Assembly: GCF_025960985.1 (NCBI RefSeq)
Contig: NZ_JAOQMX010000023.1
Location: 1 to 64,000 of the forward strand
Direction of reading: 5' to 3'
DNA: 64,000 nucleotides
Origin: Flavobacterium psychraerolatum
Lineage (GTDB): Bacteria; Bacteroidota; Bacteroidia; Flavobacteriales; Flavobacteriaceae
Below, in pieces: positions 45,601-53,245 of this stretch. The first letter of the stretch is position 1, and every line of letters begins with the position of its first letter. A program made the position numbers and the translations under genes. The notes below the pieces were generated by a model. That model had not been told where the DNA came from. It saw nothing but the letters and a program-made list of their open reading frames with translations, and ran no database searches.

Positions 45601-46341
45601 TTATAAAGTAGCCTTTATTTTATTGTTGGAGACGTAAATAAGAACTGCTATTATAGCTAAAGATACCAATGATGCAGGCAATGTACCTAAGTCTAATCCT
45701 CCTTTTGAAAGTGGTTTGGTAAGGAAATCACCGAATGTAGCTCCAAAGGGTCTTGTGAATACAAATGCTATCCAAAATAATAAAACGTGGTTTATTTTTG
45801 TATAATAATGAAAAGCAATAACGATCAAGATAATTGTACCGGTTATCATTGCTCCAACCAAGTAACTTAGGCCCATATTGTCACTCAAGTAGTCACCAAA
45901 GGCAGTTCCTAGGCTATTTGAGAATAAAATAGCCATCCAATAATAGGTTTCTTTTGTTCGCTCTGTTATGGGAAATACTTCGAGAGTAGAATATTTTTTA
46001 TACCAGAGAAACAGTGTACTGATTAAGCAAGTTACTAGTAATAGACTTCCCCAAGCATAACCCAGATGTAAACTGCGGTCAATGAAATCCGAAATTTCTG
46101 TTCCTAGTGTTGTTGTTCCAATAATTACGAACCAATAGATAATAGGAGTGTATTTTTTGGATACTAATTGAATAGTAAGTAGGATAAGAAAAAAGAATAA
46201 TGTAATTGCAATTCCTACTGCGTAACCCAAATTTAATGTCATCGAAATAAAGTCACCTAATGTTTCGCCTAGGGTAGTGGAAACAATTTTCATAACCCAA
46301 AATAGGAGTGTTACTTGAGCTACTTTATTAAGTTTTTCCAT
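45601..46341 (-). CDS. COG4705-like membrane protein with four internal repeats
   Basis: 246 residues from the start MEKLNKV (the frame is open to 46371). About eight membrane helices form four copies of a two-helix unit, each with a short motif. The motifs are TTLGETLGDFIS..LNLGY, TTLGTEISDFID..LHLGY, NSLGTAFGDYLS..MGLSY and RPFGATFGDFLT..LDLG. It resembles a family of uncharacterised membrane-anchored proteins (COG4705). The motif's conserved Gly and Asp, repeated four times, suggest a substrate path or metal site. The function is unknown. Confidence 0.8.
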   Translation of the reverse strand: MEKLNKVAQVTLLFWVMKIVSTTLGETLGDFISMTLNLGYAVGIAITLFFFLILLTIQLVSKKYTPIIYWFVIIGTTTLGTEISDFIDRSLHLGYAWGSLLLVTCLISTLFLWYKKYSTLEVFPITERTKETYYWMAILFSNSLGTAFGDYLSDNMGLSYLVGAMITGTIILIVIAFHYYTKINHVLLFWIAFVFTRPFGATFGDFLTKPLSKGGLDLGTLPASLVSLAIIAVLIYVSNNKIKATL

Positions 46342-46585
46342 TGTATGTTTTGGTTGCTGTTTAATAATCAATAAGTAGTTTTGATCAACTTTTAGGACTG
46401 TAAAGAGTTGATCTTAATTGGTTATCAAATCTAATGAAAATCAAATTTCATAATTTAAAATTCTAGCTACTTTATTTTTTATTTAACATTTAAAGATTTT
46501 AGGAACATTAGAATAATAGCTATATTTATTTAGGTAATGTATTATGGAAATCCTAGTTTTCCTTGTTTTTTGTACTTAATAATTT

Positions 46586-47680
46586 TTAATTGGATCGAAA
46601 CCGCTCAAAGGATTGCCAATATTTATCTTTATATAAATCATAACTAATTGCTAATTTTGTGTCATATTTTTTAATGATTTCGTCCAGTACTTTAGATGGT
46701 TTTCTAAAGTCTTGACAAGCAAAATAGATTTCACGGTTGTTGTCGGCTGTTTGTCGGCCTATGTTGAGGTAGCCTTCAAAATCTTTTAACTCTTCCATTA
46801 TTTCGTCTTCCATGATGTTAAGTAATTCGTAAGTTGGTGTATCTGGCATACCATTATTACTGTTGCCATCATAATTGATTCTCACATTTAAAATCCATGG
46901 ATGTGATGCTTTACTATCCCATTCCAATAGGGTAGCATTGATAGTAGCGATTAAATAATTACCATTTGATAATTCAGCTTCCAAGCTAGAATAGCTATCG
47001 TTTTCTGTATTGTAACGCAGACCATTGTATTTCTCTATAAATTCTTTTTCTCTCCAAACTAGGTAGCTCTTTAATTTTTCAATAGGAATTAATTCTTTTT
47101 CGGCTTGCGCTTTTCCAACTACTGCAGCATTATCAATGGTGGTTACAGAATTTAATTCGCCTAGATAATTGTCAAGAAAGACAAAAGATCCATTAACAAT
47201 AATAGATTGCTCTTCTTCATTGTAGTCATCATAAACGATAACTATATCAACTTCATCGGGTTGGTTTTGGTGCTCAATAGGGTAGAAAGATAGATTTTTG
47301 CTGCTAAAAGTGAAATCTGCCATACGAATGCTTAAATTCTCAATCGCAATTTCAGATTTTAAAGCTGTAAACTTCCAGTTCTTTAATTTTGGAGCCACTT
47401 TGATAAGTTCTTCGATGAATAGAATGTTTTTAATCACGCCGTCTGGTGTAAATACTAGTTCAACAATATTTTCTTTAGAAATACCTGCTACATAATATAT
47501 ACCTGCTTTTAATTGCTCTAATTTGGGTGAAAGTTTATCAAAAAAATCGGTTTCGGTATGTTGTCCGTTTTTTACAATGGCATAAAAAGTTTTTTCATTT
47601 GCAGTAAACCAATTCCAGAAATCATTGACAGTTATGATCGAAATTTCTTTTTTGTTGAATATATTTTTAAAAAAACTCAT
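46586..47680 (-). CDS. DUF695-type protein
   Basis: About 364 residues from the start MSFFKNIFNKKEI (the frame is open to 47734 with a less likely beginning). It appears to have an N-terminal half with the pattern FWNWFTANEKTFYAIVKNG and, in the C-terminal half (about 230-364), the DUF695-type sequence YLVWREKEFIEKY..GNYLIATINATL..REIYFACQDFRKPSKVLDEI. No signal peptide or membrane segment is seen, so it is probably cytoplasmic. The function is unknown; I did not recognise any catalytic motif. Confidence 0.72.
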   Translation of the reverse strand: MSFFKNIFNKKEISIITVNDFWNWFTANEKTFYAIVKNGQHTETDFFDKLSPKLEQLKAGIYYVAGISKENIVELVFTPDGVIKNILFIEELIKVAPKLKNWKFTALKSEIAIENLSIRMADFTFSSKNLSFYPIEHQNQPDEVDIVIVYDDYNEEEQSIIVNGSFVFLDNYLGELNSVTTIDNAAVVGKAQAEKELIPIEKLKSYLVWREKEFIEKYNGLRYNTENDSYSSLEAELSNGNYLIATINATLLEWDSKASHPWILNVRINYDGNSNNGMPDTPTYELLNIMEDEIMEELKDFEGYLNIGRQTADNNREIYFACQDFRKPSKVLDEIIKKYDTKLAISYDLYKDKYWQSFERFRSN

Positions 47681-47785
47681 ATGGTGTTTTTGTTTTTTAA
47701 GCAGTACTAAAATTAACTTTTTTAAAGTATTCACAAGTTTACAGTACTTTTTTGTTCTTACAAAATCTAGCTGAAGTTTTTTTGT

Positions 47786-48145
47786 TTAAACTTCAAATTG
47801 TCTTAGGTGATGATCAAAATGCTTCCATTGTGCTATAGACCATTCAGCCAGTGTTAAGTAACCCAAAAAGGAGTGAGCTAGGGAAGTATATTTTGCTGAG
47901 TCTCCCTCGAAAAAAAGAGTGATTAACGAAATTGCTTTGGCTTTTTCTTGCTCAAAATCAAATAAATTGGTCGATATATAATATTTATGCGTTGGAGTAT
48001 TTATAGAAAAAGACTTGTCAGCAAGATATTTCGTTTTGAAGAATTTACTAATGAGCAGTCCAATAAAAAGTCTTTTTGGAGAATTACTACCCAATGCTAT
48101 TTCGAGAAAAGTATTTAAATGCAATAGCATTTGAGCTAACTTCAT
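47786..48145 (-). CDS. DUF1569-family protein, small DinB-like
   Basis: The 119-residue protein ends with the DUF1569-type signature HSFLGYLTLAEWSIAQWKHFDHHLRQFEV, whose spaced histidines resemble the metal ligands of the DinB/YfiT helical fold. It is shorter than many family members, and the N-terminal histidine helix is only weakly visible, so it may be a minimal or partly eroded form. Substrate and function are unknown. It stands 100 bp from the DUF695 gene on the same strand. Confidence 0.75.
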   Translation of the reverse strand: MKLAQMLLHLNTFLEIALGSNSPKRLFIGLLISKFFKTKYLADKSFSINTPTHKYYISTNLFDFEQEKAKAISLITLFFEGDSAKYTSLAHSFLGYLTLAEWSIAQWKHFDHHLRQFEV

Positions 48146-48750
48146 TTTTTTTTCAATAAGTTTCAGAACTATGAGTTAACTCTTTTATTCTAGATGGGAT
48201 GTTTAAAACAGCAGATTCATTGTGTAGATTTTTTCAATGTGTATTTTATTACTTGTTGTGTTGTAGAATAGAACATTATATCTTACTTATTATTCTATTC
48301 CATTTGGATAGGGTACAGTATTAGAGTGCTGTTTTGTAAAATTCTCTAAAATTAATTGTTTTGAAGGGTAAAATAGGAGTTGAAGCTATCATTGTTGTTG
48401 TTTAATTCCAATGTTTTTTTATTTCCTAGGTTCATTTTGTAGTTTTTGTAAATTATTTTGGTTGCAAATTGGTGCTATTGTTCAAATGTAACAAGTTTTT
48501 GCTTTGCTAAGGTTTGTAATTCTTACTCTTGATTTTTTTACAGCCACTCATTATAGACCTCCTTAATCCCTAGCCCAGATAGTAGCGGCATCCTTTTATT
48601 GTGGAATGGAGCGGTAGCGGAATGCCATAATAAAAGATAGAGCGGAGAGCTGGAAATAGCTCCTGAAAAATAATTGACGTTATAAGGTGCTAATAAAATA
48701 TAAATAATTATTTTTGCAAACGCTTAAAATTAAAATTATTACTAGATATT
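48146..48750. other. Gene-free stretch containing hairpin repeat copy 4
   Basis: No gene. Besides the repeat at 48570-48663 it has a candidate promoter -7 element TATTTTTG at 48709-48716, 35 nt before the oxoamine synthase start. Confidence 0.55.
48570..48663 (+). repeat. Flavobacterial hairpin repeat, copy 4
   Basis: The flanks TAGCCCAGATAGTAGCGGCATCC and GATAGAGCGGAGAGC match the other copies. The stem here is CTTTTATTGTGG (48593-48604) with CCATAATAAAAG (48625-48636), one G-U type mismatch, enclosing a 20-nt loop. Confidence 0.75.
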
Positions 48751-50016
48751 ATGGTAAAAGATTTATTCGAAAGAATTCAAAACAATAAAGGTCCCTTAGG
48801 AAAATGGGCTTCACAAGCAGAGGGTTACTTTGTATTTCCAAAGTTAGAAGGTGATTTGGGACCGAGAATGAAGTTTCAAGGAAAAGAGGTTTTGAATTGG
48901 AGTTTGAATGACTATTTAGGGCTAGCGAATCATCCAGAAGTGCGTAAGGCAGATGCAGATGCAGCTATGGAATATGGTGCAGCTGCTCCTATGGGTGCTC
49001 GTATGATGAGCGGTCACACAAAATACCATGAACAATTGGAGAATGAATTAGCTGCTTTTGTAATGAAAGAATCAGCTTATTTATTGAATTTTGGTTATCA
49101 AGGTATGGTATCTATAATTGATGCTTTGGTGACAAGAAATGATGTTATTGTATATGATGTTGATGGTCATGCTTGTATTATCGATGGAGTTCGTTTGCAT
49201 GCTGGTAAACGTTTTACATACAAACACAATGACATTGAAAGTATGGAGAAAAACCTGCAACGTGCTACCAAAATAGCTGCTGAAACAGGTGGAGGTATCC
49301 TTTTTATTACTGAAGGTGTTTTTGGAATGCGTGGTCAACAAGGAAAGTTGAAAGAAATTGTAGAAATGAAAAAGAAATACAATTTCCGTTTACTAGTTGA
49401 TGATGCACATGGTTTTGGTACTCTTGGTAAGACAGGTGCTGGAGCAGGTGAAGAGCAAGGAGTTCAAGATGAAATCGATGTGTATTTCTCTACTTTTGCA
49501 AAATCAATGGCAAATATTGGAGCTTTTGTTGCTGCTGATAAAGAGATTATAGATTATTTGAAATACAATTTACGTTCGCAAATGTTTGCAAAAGCATTGC
49601 CAATGATTCAAACAATCGGTTCTTTGAAGCGTTTGGAATTGTTGCGTAATCACCCAGAATTGAAAGATAAACTTTGGGAGAACGTAAACGCTTTGCAAAA
49701 TGGATTAAAGTCTAAAGGATTTAATATCGGAGACACAAACACTTGTGTTACACCAGTTTATCTAGAAGGTAGTGTTCCTGAAGCAATGGTGATGGTGAAT
49801 GATTTGAGAGAGAACTACGGTATCTTTCTTTCGATTGTGATTTATCCTGTAATTCCAAAAGGAATTATTTTGTTGCGTGTTATTCCTACTGCTTCTCACT
49901 CTTTGGCTGATATTGATCTTACATTAACTTCTTTTGAAGCGATTCGCGAGAAATTGGTAAACGGTACTTACAAAGAAATTGCAAGTAAAACTAAAGTTGA
50001 TTTGGACGCTGAATAA
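48751..50016 (+). CDS. Alpha-oxoamine synthase (serine palmitoyltransferase or capnine synthase type)
   Basis: The 421-residue PLP enzyme has the fold-type I aminotransferase / oxoamine synthase pattern: NWSLNDYLGLANHPEV, PMGARMMSGHTKYHEQLE, DDAHGFGTLGKTGAG and the Schiff-base lysine Lys251 in STFAKSMANIGAF. In Bacteroidota this family condenses an acyl-CoA with serine (sphinganine route) or with cysteate (capnine route, giving sulfonolipids needed for gliding in Flavobacterium). Which amino acid is used cannot be told from the motifs. Strong terminator follows; a GNAT-type gene lies close by on the other strand. Confidence 0.9.
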   Translation: MVKDLFERIQNNKGPLGKWASQAEGYFVFPKLEGDLGPRMKFQGKEVLNWSLNDYLGLANHPEVRKADADAAMEYGAAAPMGARMMSGHTKYHEQLENELAAFVMKESAYLLNFGYQGMVSIIDALVTRNDVIVYDVDGHACIIDGVRLHAGKRFTYKHNDIESMEKNLQRATKIAAETGGGILFITEGVFGMRGQQGKLKEIVEMKKKYNFRLLVDDAHGFGTLGKTGAGAGEEQGVQDEIDVYFSTFAKSMANIGAFVAADKEIIDYLKYNLRSQMFAKALPMIQTIGSLKRLELLRNHPELKDKLWENVNALQNGLKSKGFNIGDTNTCVTPVYLEGSVPEAMVMVNDLRENYGIFLSIVIYPVIPKGIILLRVIPTASHSLADIDLTLTSFEAIREKLVNGTYKEIASKTKVDLDAE

Positions 50017-50052
50017 TATAAGATTTACTTTCTCATTATGGGAATTATATAA

Positions 50053-50083
50053 CAAAAGCCACTCATTGTATGAGTGGCTTTTG
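50053..50083 (+). terminator. Terminator after the oxoamine synthase gene
   Basis: CAAAAGCCACTCA and TGAGTGGCTTTTG form a perfect 13-bp stem with a 5-nt loop, 37 bp after the stop codon. Confidence 0.88.
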
Positions 50084-50131
50084 TGGTTTCTAGATAACTT
50101 TGTATTGATAGTAACCATAAAAAAAATAACC

Positions 50132-50602
50132 ATGAAAACTGTAATCTTATTTTGTAACGTTATAATTATAGCTGCTTTGTCCTCTTGTATGAAAAATAAA
50201 AAAGAGGATGTTGTGATTGCTCCATTACCAGCTCCAATGGAAACTACTAGTAAAGAATGTTACCAAGCGATAATTGAAAAAGATACTATAAATCTGACTG
50301 TAGATATCAATAGTATTAACGAATTCACGGGGGAGTTGGATTATTCCTACGCTCAAAAAGATAAAAACTTTGGAACAATTTTGGGGAATGTAAAAGGGGA
50401 TACTATTTTTGCTGATTATACTTTTCAGTCCGAAGGTAAAACGAGTATAAGGGAGGTTGCCTTTCTTAAAAAAGATTCTAATACGCTAGTAGAAGGATTT
50501 GGGAATACTGTAGAGATGAACGGTAAGGTAGCGTTTAAAGATAAAAATAAAATAAAATTTGATGGAAATGTAGTGTACAATAAAATTGATTGTATGGAAT
50601 AA
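50132..50602 (+). CDS. Small hypothetical lipoprotein
   Basis: 156 residues from the ATG at 50132. The frame is open further upstream to 49979, but that part overlaps the oxoamine synthase gene and its terminator. The signal ends in the lipobox AALSSC (Cys19). The mature part is a series of short beta segments (LTVDINSINEFTGELDYSY, GTILGNVKGDTIFADYTF) without catalytic motifs. It is probably a periplasmic lipoprotein of unknown function and is followed by a terminator. Confidence 0.8.
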   Translation: MKTVILFCNVIIIAALSSCMKNKKEDVVIAPLPAPMETTSKECYQAIIEKDTINLTVDINSINEFTGELDYSYAQKDKNFGTILGNVKGDTIFADYTFQSEGKTSIREVAFLKKDSNTLVEGFGNTVEMNGKVAFKDKNKIKFDGNVVYNKIDCME

Positions 50603-50626
50603 CTTTTTGAAGTAAATTATAAATCG

Positions 50627-50655
50627 AAAATCCATTAGCTAAGCTAATGGATTTT
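50627..50655. terminator. Bidirectional terminator between lipoprotein and GNAT genes
   Basis: AAAATCCATTAGC pairs with GCTAATGGATTTT around a 3-nt loop and runs into T on the plus strand, with A before it for the other direction. Confidence 0.82.
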
Positions 50656-50685
50656 TTATGTTTGTTCTAAAATGGATTCATTTTT

Positions 50686-51804
50686 TTAAAGATCTTTTTT
50701 AAATGTTTTTCTTCGGCAAGTGATTTTTGGATCGAAGTTTTTCCATATGGCGTGTATCGCATGATTATCTGCCAATTCGGGCGTACGGATACAGTTTTTA
50801 ATGCCTTTTTTTGTAAAAGTAGTGTGGTATTCTTTGAATATAATGGCATGTGCCCCTTTACTTTGGTAATCTGGATGTACCCCGATCAGGTAAAAAGTAA
50901 CGTCTTTACTGTTGTTTCTTGCATTCATTAAGTGCAGAAATCCAAAGGGGAACAGTTTGCCATCTGCTTTTTGCAGTGCCTTAGAAAAGCTTGGCATTAC
51001 AATAGCAAAAGCTACGAGATTGTGGTCTTTGTCTTCTACAAACTTGATGTATTCTGGATTAATAAAACTAATGTATTTTTTCTTAAAATATTCTTTTTGG
51101 ATATCTGTAATAGCAACAAAAGACGATAAACTAGCATAGGATGTATTGAATAAATCAAACATTTTATCAACGTAGGGTAAAACATCTTTGGTTTTTGTAA
51201 AGTTTAGCTCCTTCAATTGATATCTTCTTTTGACTAATTCTTGTGCTTTGTCAAAATATTCGAGTTTTACGTTTTCAAAAGGGAATTTACTTTCGATATA
51301 TTCCTTTTCCATTACGTAGCCCAATTTTTCAAAATGAGTCGCATAATACGGGTGATTGTACCAAGTAATCATAGTCCCTAGTTGATCAAAACCTTCAGTT
51401 TGGACACCAACTTTATCTAAGTTCGAGAATCCCATTGGCCCTTCTACATACTCTAAATTGTTTTTTCGTCCTAGTTCATATACTTTTTCGAGCAGTACTT
51501 TGGTTACTTCTATATCGTTGATGACGTCAAACCACCCAAAACGGACTTTCTTTTTTTGTTGATTGTTGACTTCCTCCCAGTTAATAATAGCTGCAATACG
51601 ACCTACTATTTTGTTGTCTCGGAGGGCTACATAAAAGTATGCTTCGGCATTATTGAAAGCGGGGTTTTGAGTTTTGTCAAAGGTATCTAGTTCGTCTACG
51701 ATGATAGGAGGTACCCAAAATTCATTGTCTTTGTATAACTCAAATGGAAATTTAATATAGGCAGTTAGTTCTTTCTTCGTTTTTGCTTCTTGTATGGTAA
51801 TCAT
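50686..51804 (-). CDS. GNAT-like N-acyltransferase family protein
   Basis: The 372-residue protein has two GNAT-like halves. The N-terminal region includes YKDNEFWVPPIIVDE and VGRIAAIINWEE, and the C-terminal region includes FYLIGVHPDYQSKGAHAIIFKEYH, the acetyl-CoA-binding loop pattern (Q/R-x-x-G-x-A). It ends with HAIWKNFDPKITCRRKTF. The family is widespread in Bacteroidota and often lies near oxoamine synthase genes, so a role in N-acylation of a long-chain base is conceivable but unproven. Length is typical of this two-domain subgroup. Confidence 0.8.
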   Translation of the reverse strand: MITIQEAKTKKELTAYIKFPFELYKDNEFWVPPIIVDELDTFDKTQNPAFNNAEAYFYVALRDNKIVGRIAAIINWEEVNNQQKKKVRFGWFDVINDIEVTKVLLEKVYELGRKNNLEYVEGPMGFSNLDKVGVQTEGFDQLGTMITWYNHPYYATHFEKLGYVMEKEYIESKFPFENVKLEYFDKAQELVKRRYQLKELNFTKTKDVLPYVDKMFDLFNTSYASLSSFVAITDIQKEYFKKKYISFINPEYIKFVEDKDHNLVAFAIVMPSFSKALQKADGKLFPFGFLHLMNARNNSKDVTFYLIGVHPDYQSKGAHAIIFKEYHTTFTKKGIKNCIRTPELADNHAIHAIWKNFDPKITCRRKTFKKDL

Positions 51805-51830
51805 GTAGTATATGTGTAGATTATTTTGAA

Positions 51831-52790
51831 TTATCTTTTTTTAGCTTGTTTTGCAGCTTTCCTAGTTGCTTTCTTATCTGACTTGTAGTTTGATTTTTTT
51901 GTGCTTTTGCGATCTACTTTAATAACGACATCCTCATAGTTGGCATCATATCTCCAGGAAAAACCAATGCCTCCGTAAAGGATGGAAGGAGTAGTTTTTA
52001 AACTAGTGCTTATCGACGCATCAACTTGCATGTTCCTATTAATCAAATAGGCTGCACCACCACGTACAATAGCATCACTATAAAAATTGCTTTTGTATCC
52101 TTGGTTTTCAACAAATCCAGACCATTGTTTATTGAAGCCTCGAGTCAAGGTAAGTACATAGCCGTAACTAGGATATGCTGTTGTCAAATAGTCTGCAATG
52201 GTATTGGTTACAAAAACCCATCTTCCGTCTCCAAATTGATTTTGGGTGATCAACATGATTTTAGGAGATACACTACCATCAGGTGAAAAAGAATAGGGAT
52301 TGTTAGAAAAAATAACATTCGCTCCTGCATAGATTGAAACAGCAGGGACTAGTTGATGCCAATTAAAGGAATGGTTCGCTTTCCAGCTGTGAATATTTAT
52401 TTTTTTCTTGTACTCCTTGTAGGGGTCATAAATCAAATATTTAGCTCCAAAAATGGTTTGTTTAAGAGCTGATTTATTTGTAGTAATGGTTTCCTGTAAA
52501 AATGATTCATTTTGATATTGCAATTCGGCAATAAACTCTAATTGTTCCAATAGTGTACCATAACGTATGGCTAAGTCAACTCCAAAGCCTTTTGCTTCAT
52601 AATTAAGTAAACTATGATTTTCCTTAATACCGTAGATTCCAGATTCTACCTGAAATATAGTCTTGCCCACAGCATAAGCCGACATGGATTTCCCCGGTCT
52701 GTTGGAGTTTATTTCGTCTGTATATTGTCCATAATGTGTTAAAGGAGCCATTATAAAAGCCAATAAAAGAGCTATTTTCAACTGGTTCAT
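51831..52790 (-). CDS. Outer-membrane beta-barrel protein, MetA-like transporter family
   Basis: The 319-residue protein has a signal peptide ending THYGQ, then QYTDEINSNRPGKSMSAYAVGKTIFQVESG, the pattern of the phenol-degradation MetA-like transporter family (PF13557). A run of barrel strands follows. The last 30 residues are strongly basic (KSTKKSNYKSDKKATRKAAKQAKKR region), unusual for a barrel end and likely periplasmic or DNA/polyanion-binding in character. It lies 27 bp from the GNAT gene on the same strand. The transported substance is unknown. Confidence 0.78.
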   Translation of the reverse strand: MNQLKIALLLAFIMAPLTHYGQYTDEINSNRPGKSMSAYAVGKTIFQVESGIYGIKENHSLLNYEAKGFGVDLAIRYGTLLEQLEFIAELQYQNESFLQETITTNKSALKQTIFGAKYLIYDPYKEYKKKINIHSWKANHSFNWHQLVPAVSIYAGANVIFSNNPYSFSPDGSVSPKIMLITQNQFGDGRWVFVTNTIADYLTTAYPSYGYVLTLTRGFNKQWSGFVENQGYKSNFYSDAIVRGGAAYLINRNMQVDASISTSLKTTPSILYGGIGFSWRYDANYEDVVIKVDRKSTKKSNYKSDKKATRKAAKQAKKR

Positions 52791-52890
52791 AGGGTTGTTT
52801 TTAAGTATTTACAAGTGTTGCGCTGTTCAAATGTACTATATTTTATCATTAATTTAAGGCTGATAGTTTAATTTTGAGCGTAGGATTTGC

Positions 52891-52898
52891 TAATTTTG
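52891..52898 (+). promoter_or_regulatory. Candidate promoter -7 element (TAATTTTG)
   Basis: An exact TAnnTTTG match 18 nt before the start at 52916. A second identical word is at 52869-52876; which is used is unclear. Confidence 0.35.
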
Positions 52899-52915
52899 TA
52901 TAAAATTAATCAATT

Positions 52916-53197
52916 ATGGAAACAGCTTCTTTTATGGGTTTTATTAGAACCTTATTTTATATACTAGCTTTTTACTATGTTTTTAAATTTTTGGTAAAAT
53001 TATTTTTGCCTCTAGTGTTAAAAAAAGTAGTAGAGAAAGCAGGTGCAAACTTTGATCAACAGCAACAAAGAACACAAGATACATCTTGGAATAAAACGCA
53101 GTCTAGTAATGATATATACTACCAACCTACTAACTCCAAAAATCCAAAAGAAACTAAAAAAGTAGGTGATTATGTTGATTATGAAGAAATAGATTAA
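52916..53197 (+). CDS. DUF4834-type small membrane protein
   Basis: The 93-residue protein has one N-terminal hydrophobic segment (about 6-35: GFIRTLFYILAFYYVFKFLVKLFLP). A polar tail follows, with QQQQ and the ending KKVGDYVDYEEID, the pattern of DUF4834 proteins of Bacteroidota. Function is unknown. It precedes the surface-glycan cluster by 48 bp on the same strand, so it may share its transcript. Confidence 0.85.
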   Translation: METASFMGFIRTLFYILAFYYVFKFLVKLFLPLVLKKVVEKAGANFDQQQQRTQDTSWNKTQSSNDIYYQPTNSKNPKETKKVGDYVDYEEID

Positions 53198-53245
53198 ATT
53201 TGCCTAAAATATTTCGAATTAACCACTTATAAATACGCTCAACAA

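Noticed and set aside
49979-50131. Upstream extension of the small lipoprotein frame
   Set aside because: The added part overlaps the end of the oxoamine synthase gene and reads through its terminator hairpin; the ATG at 50132 gives a proper lipoprotein signal.
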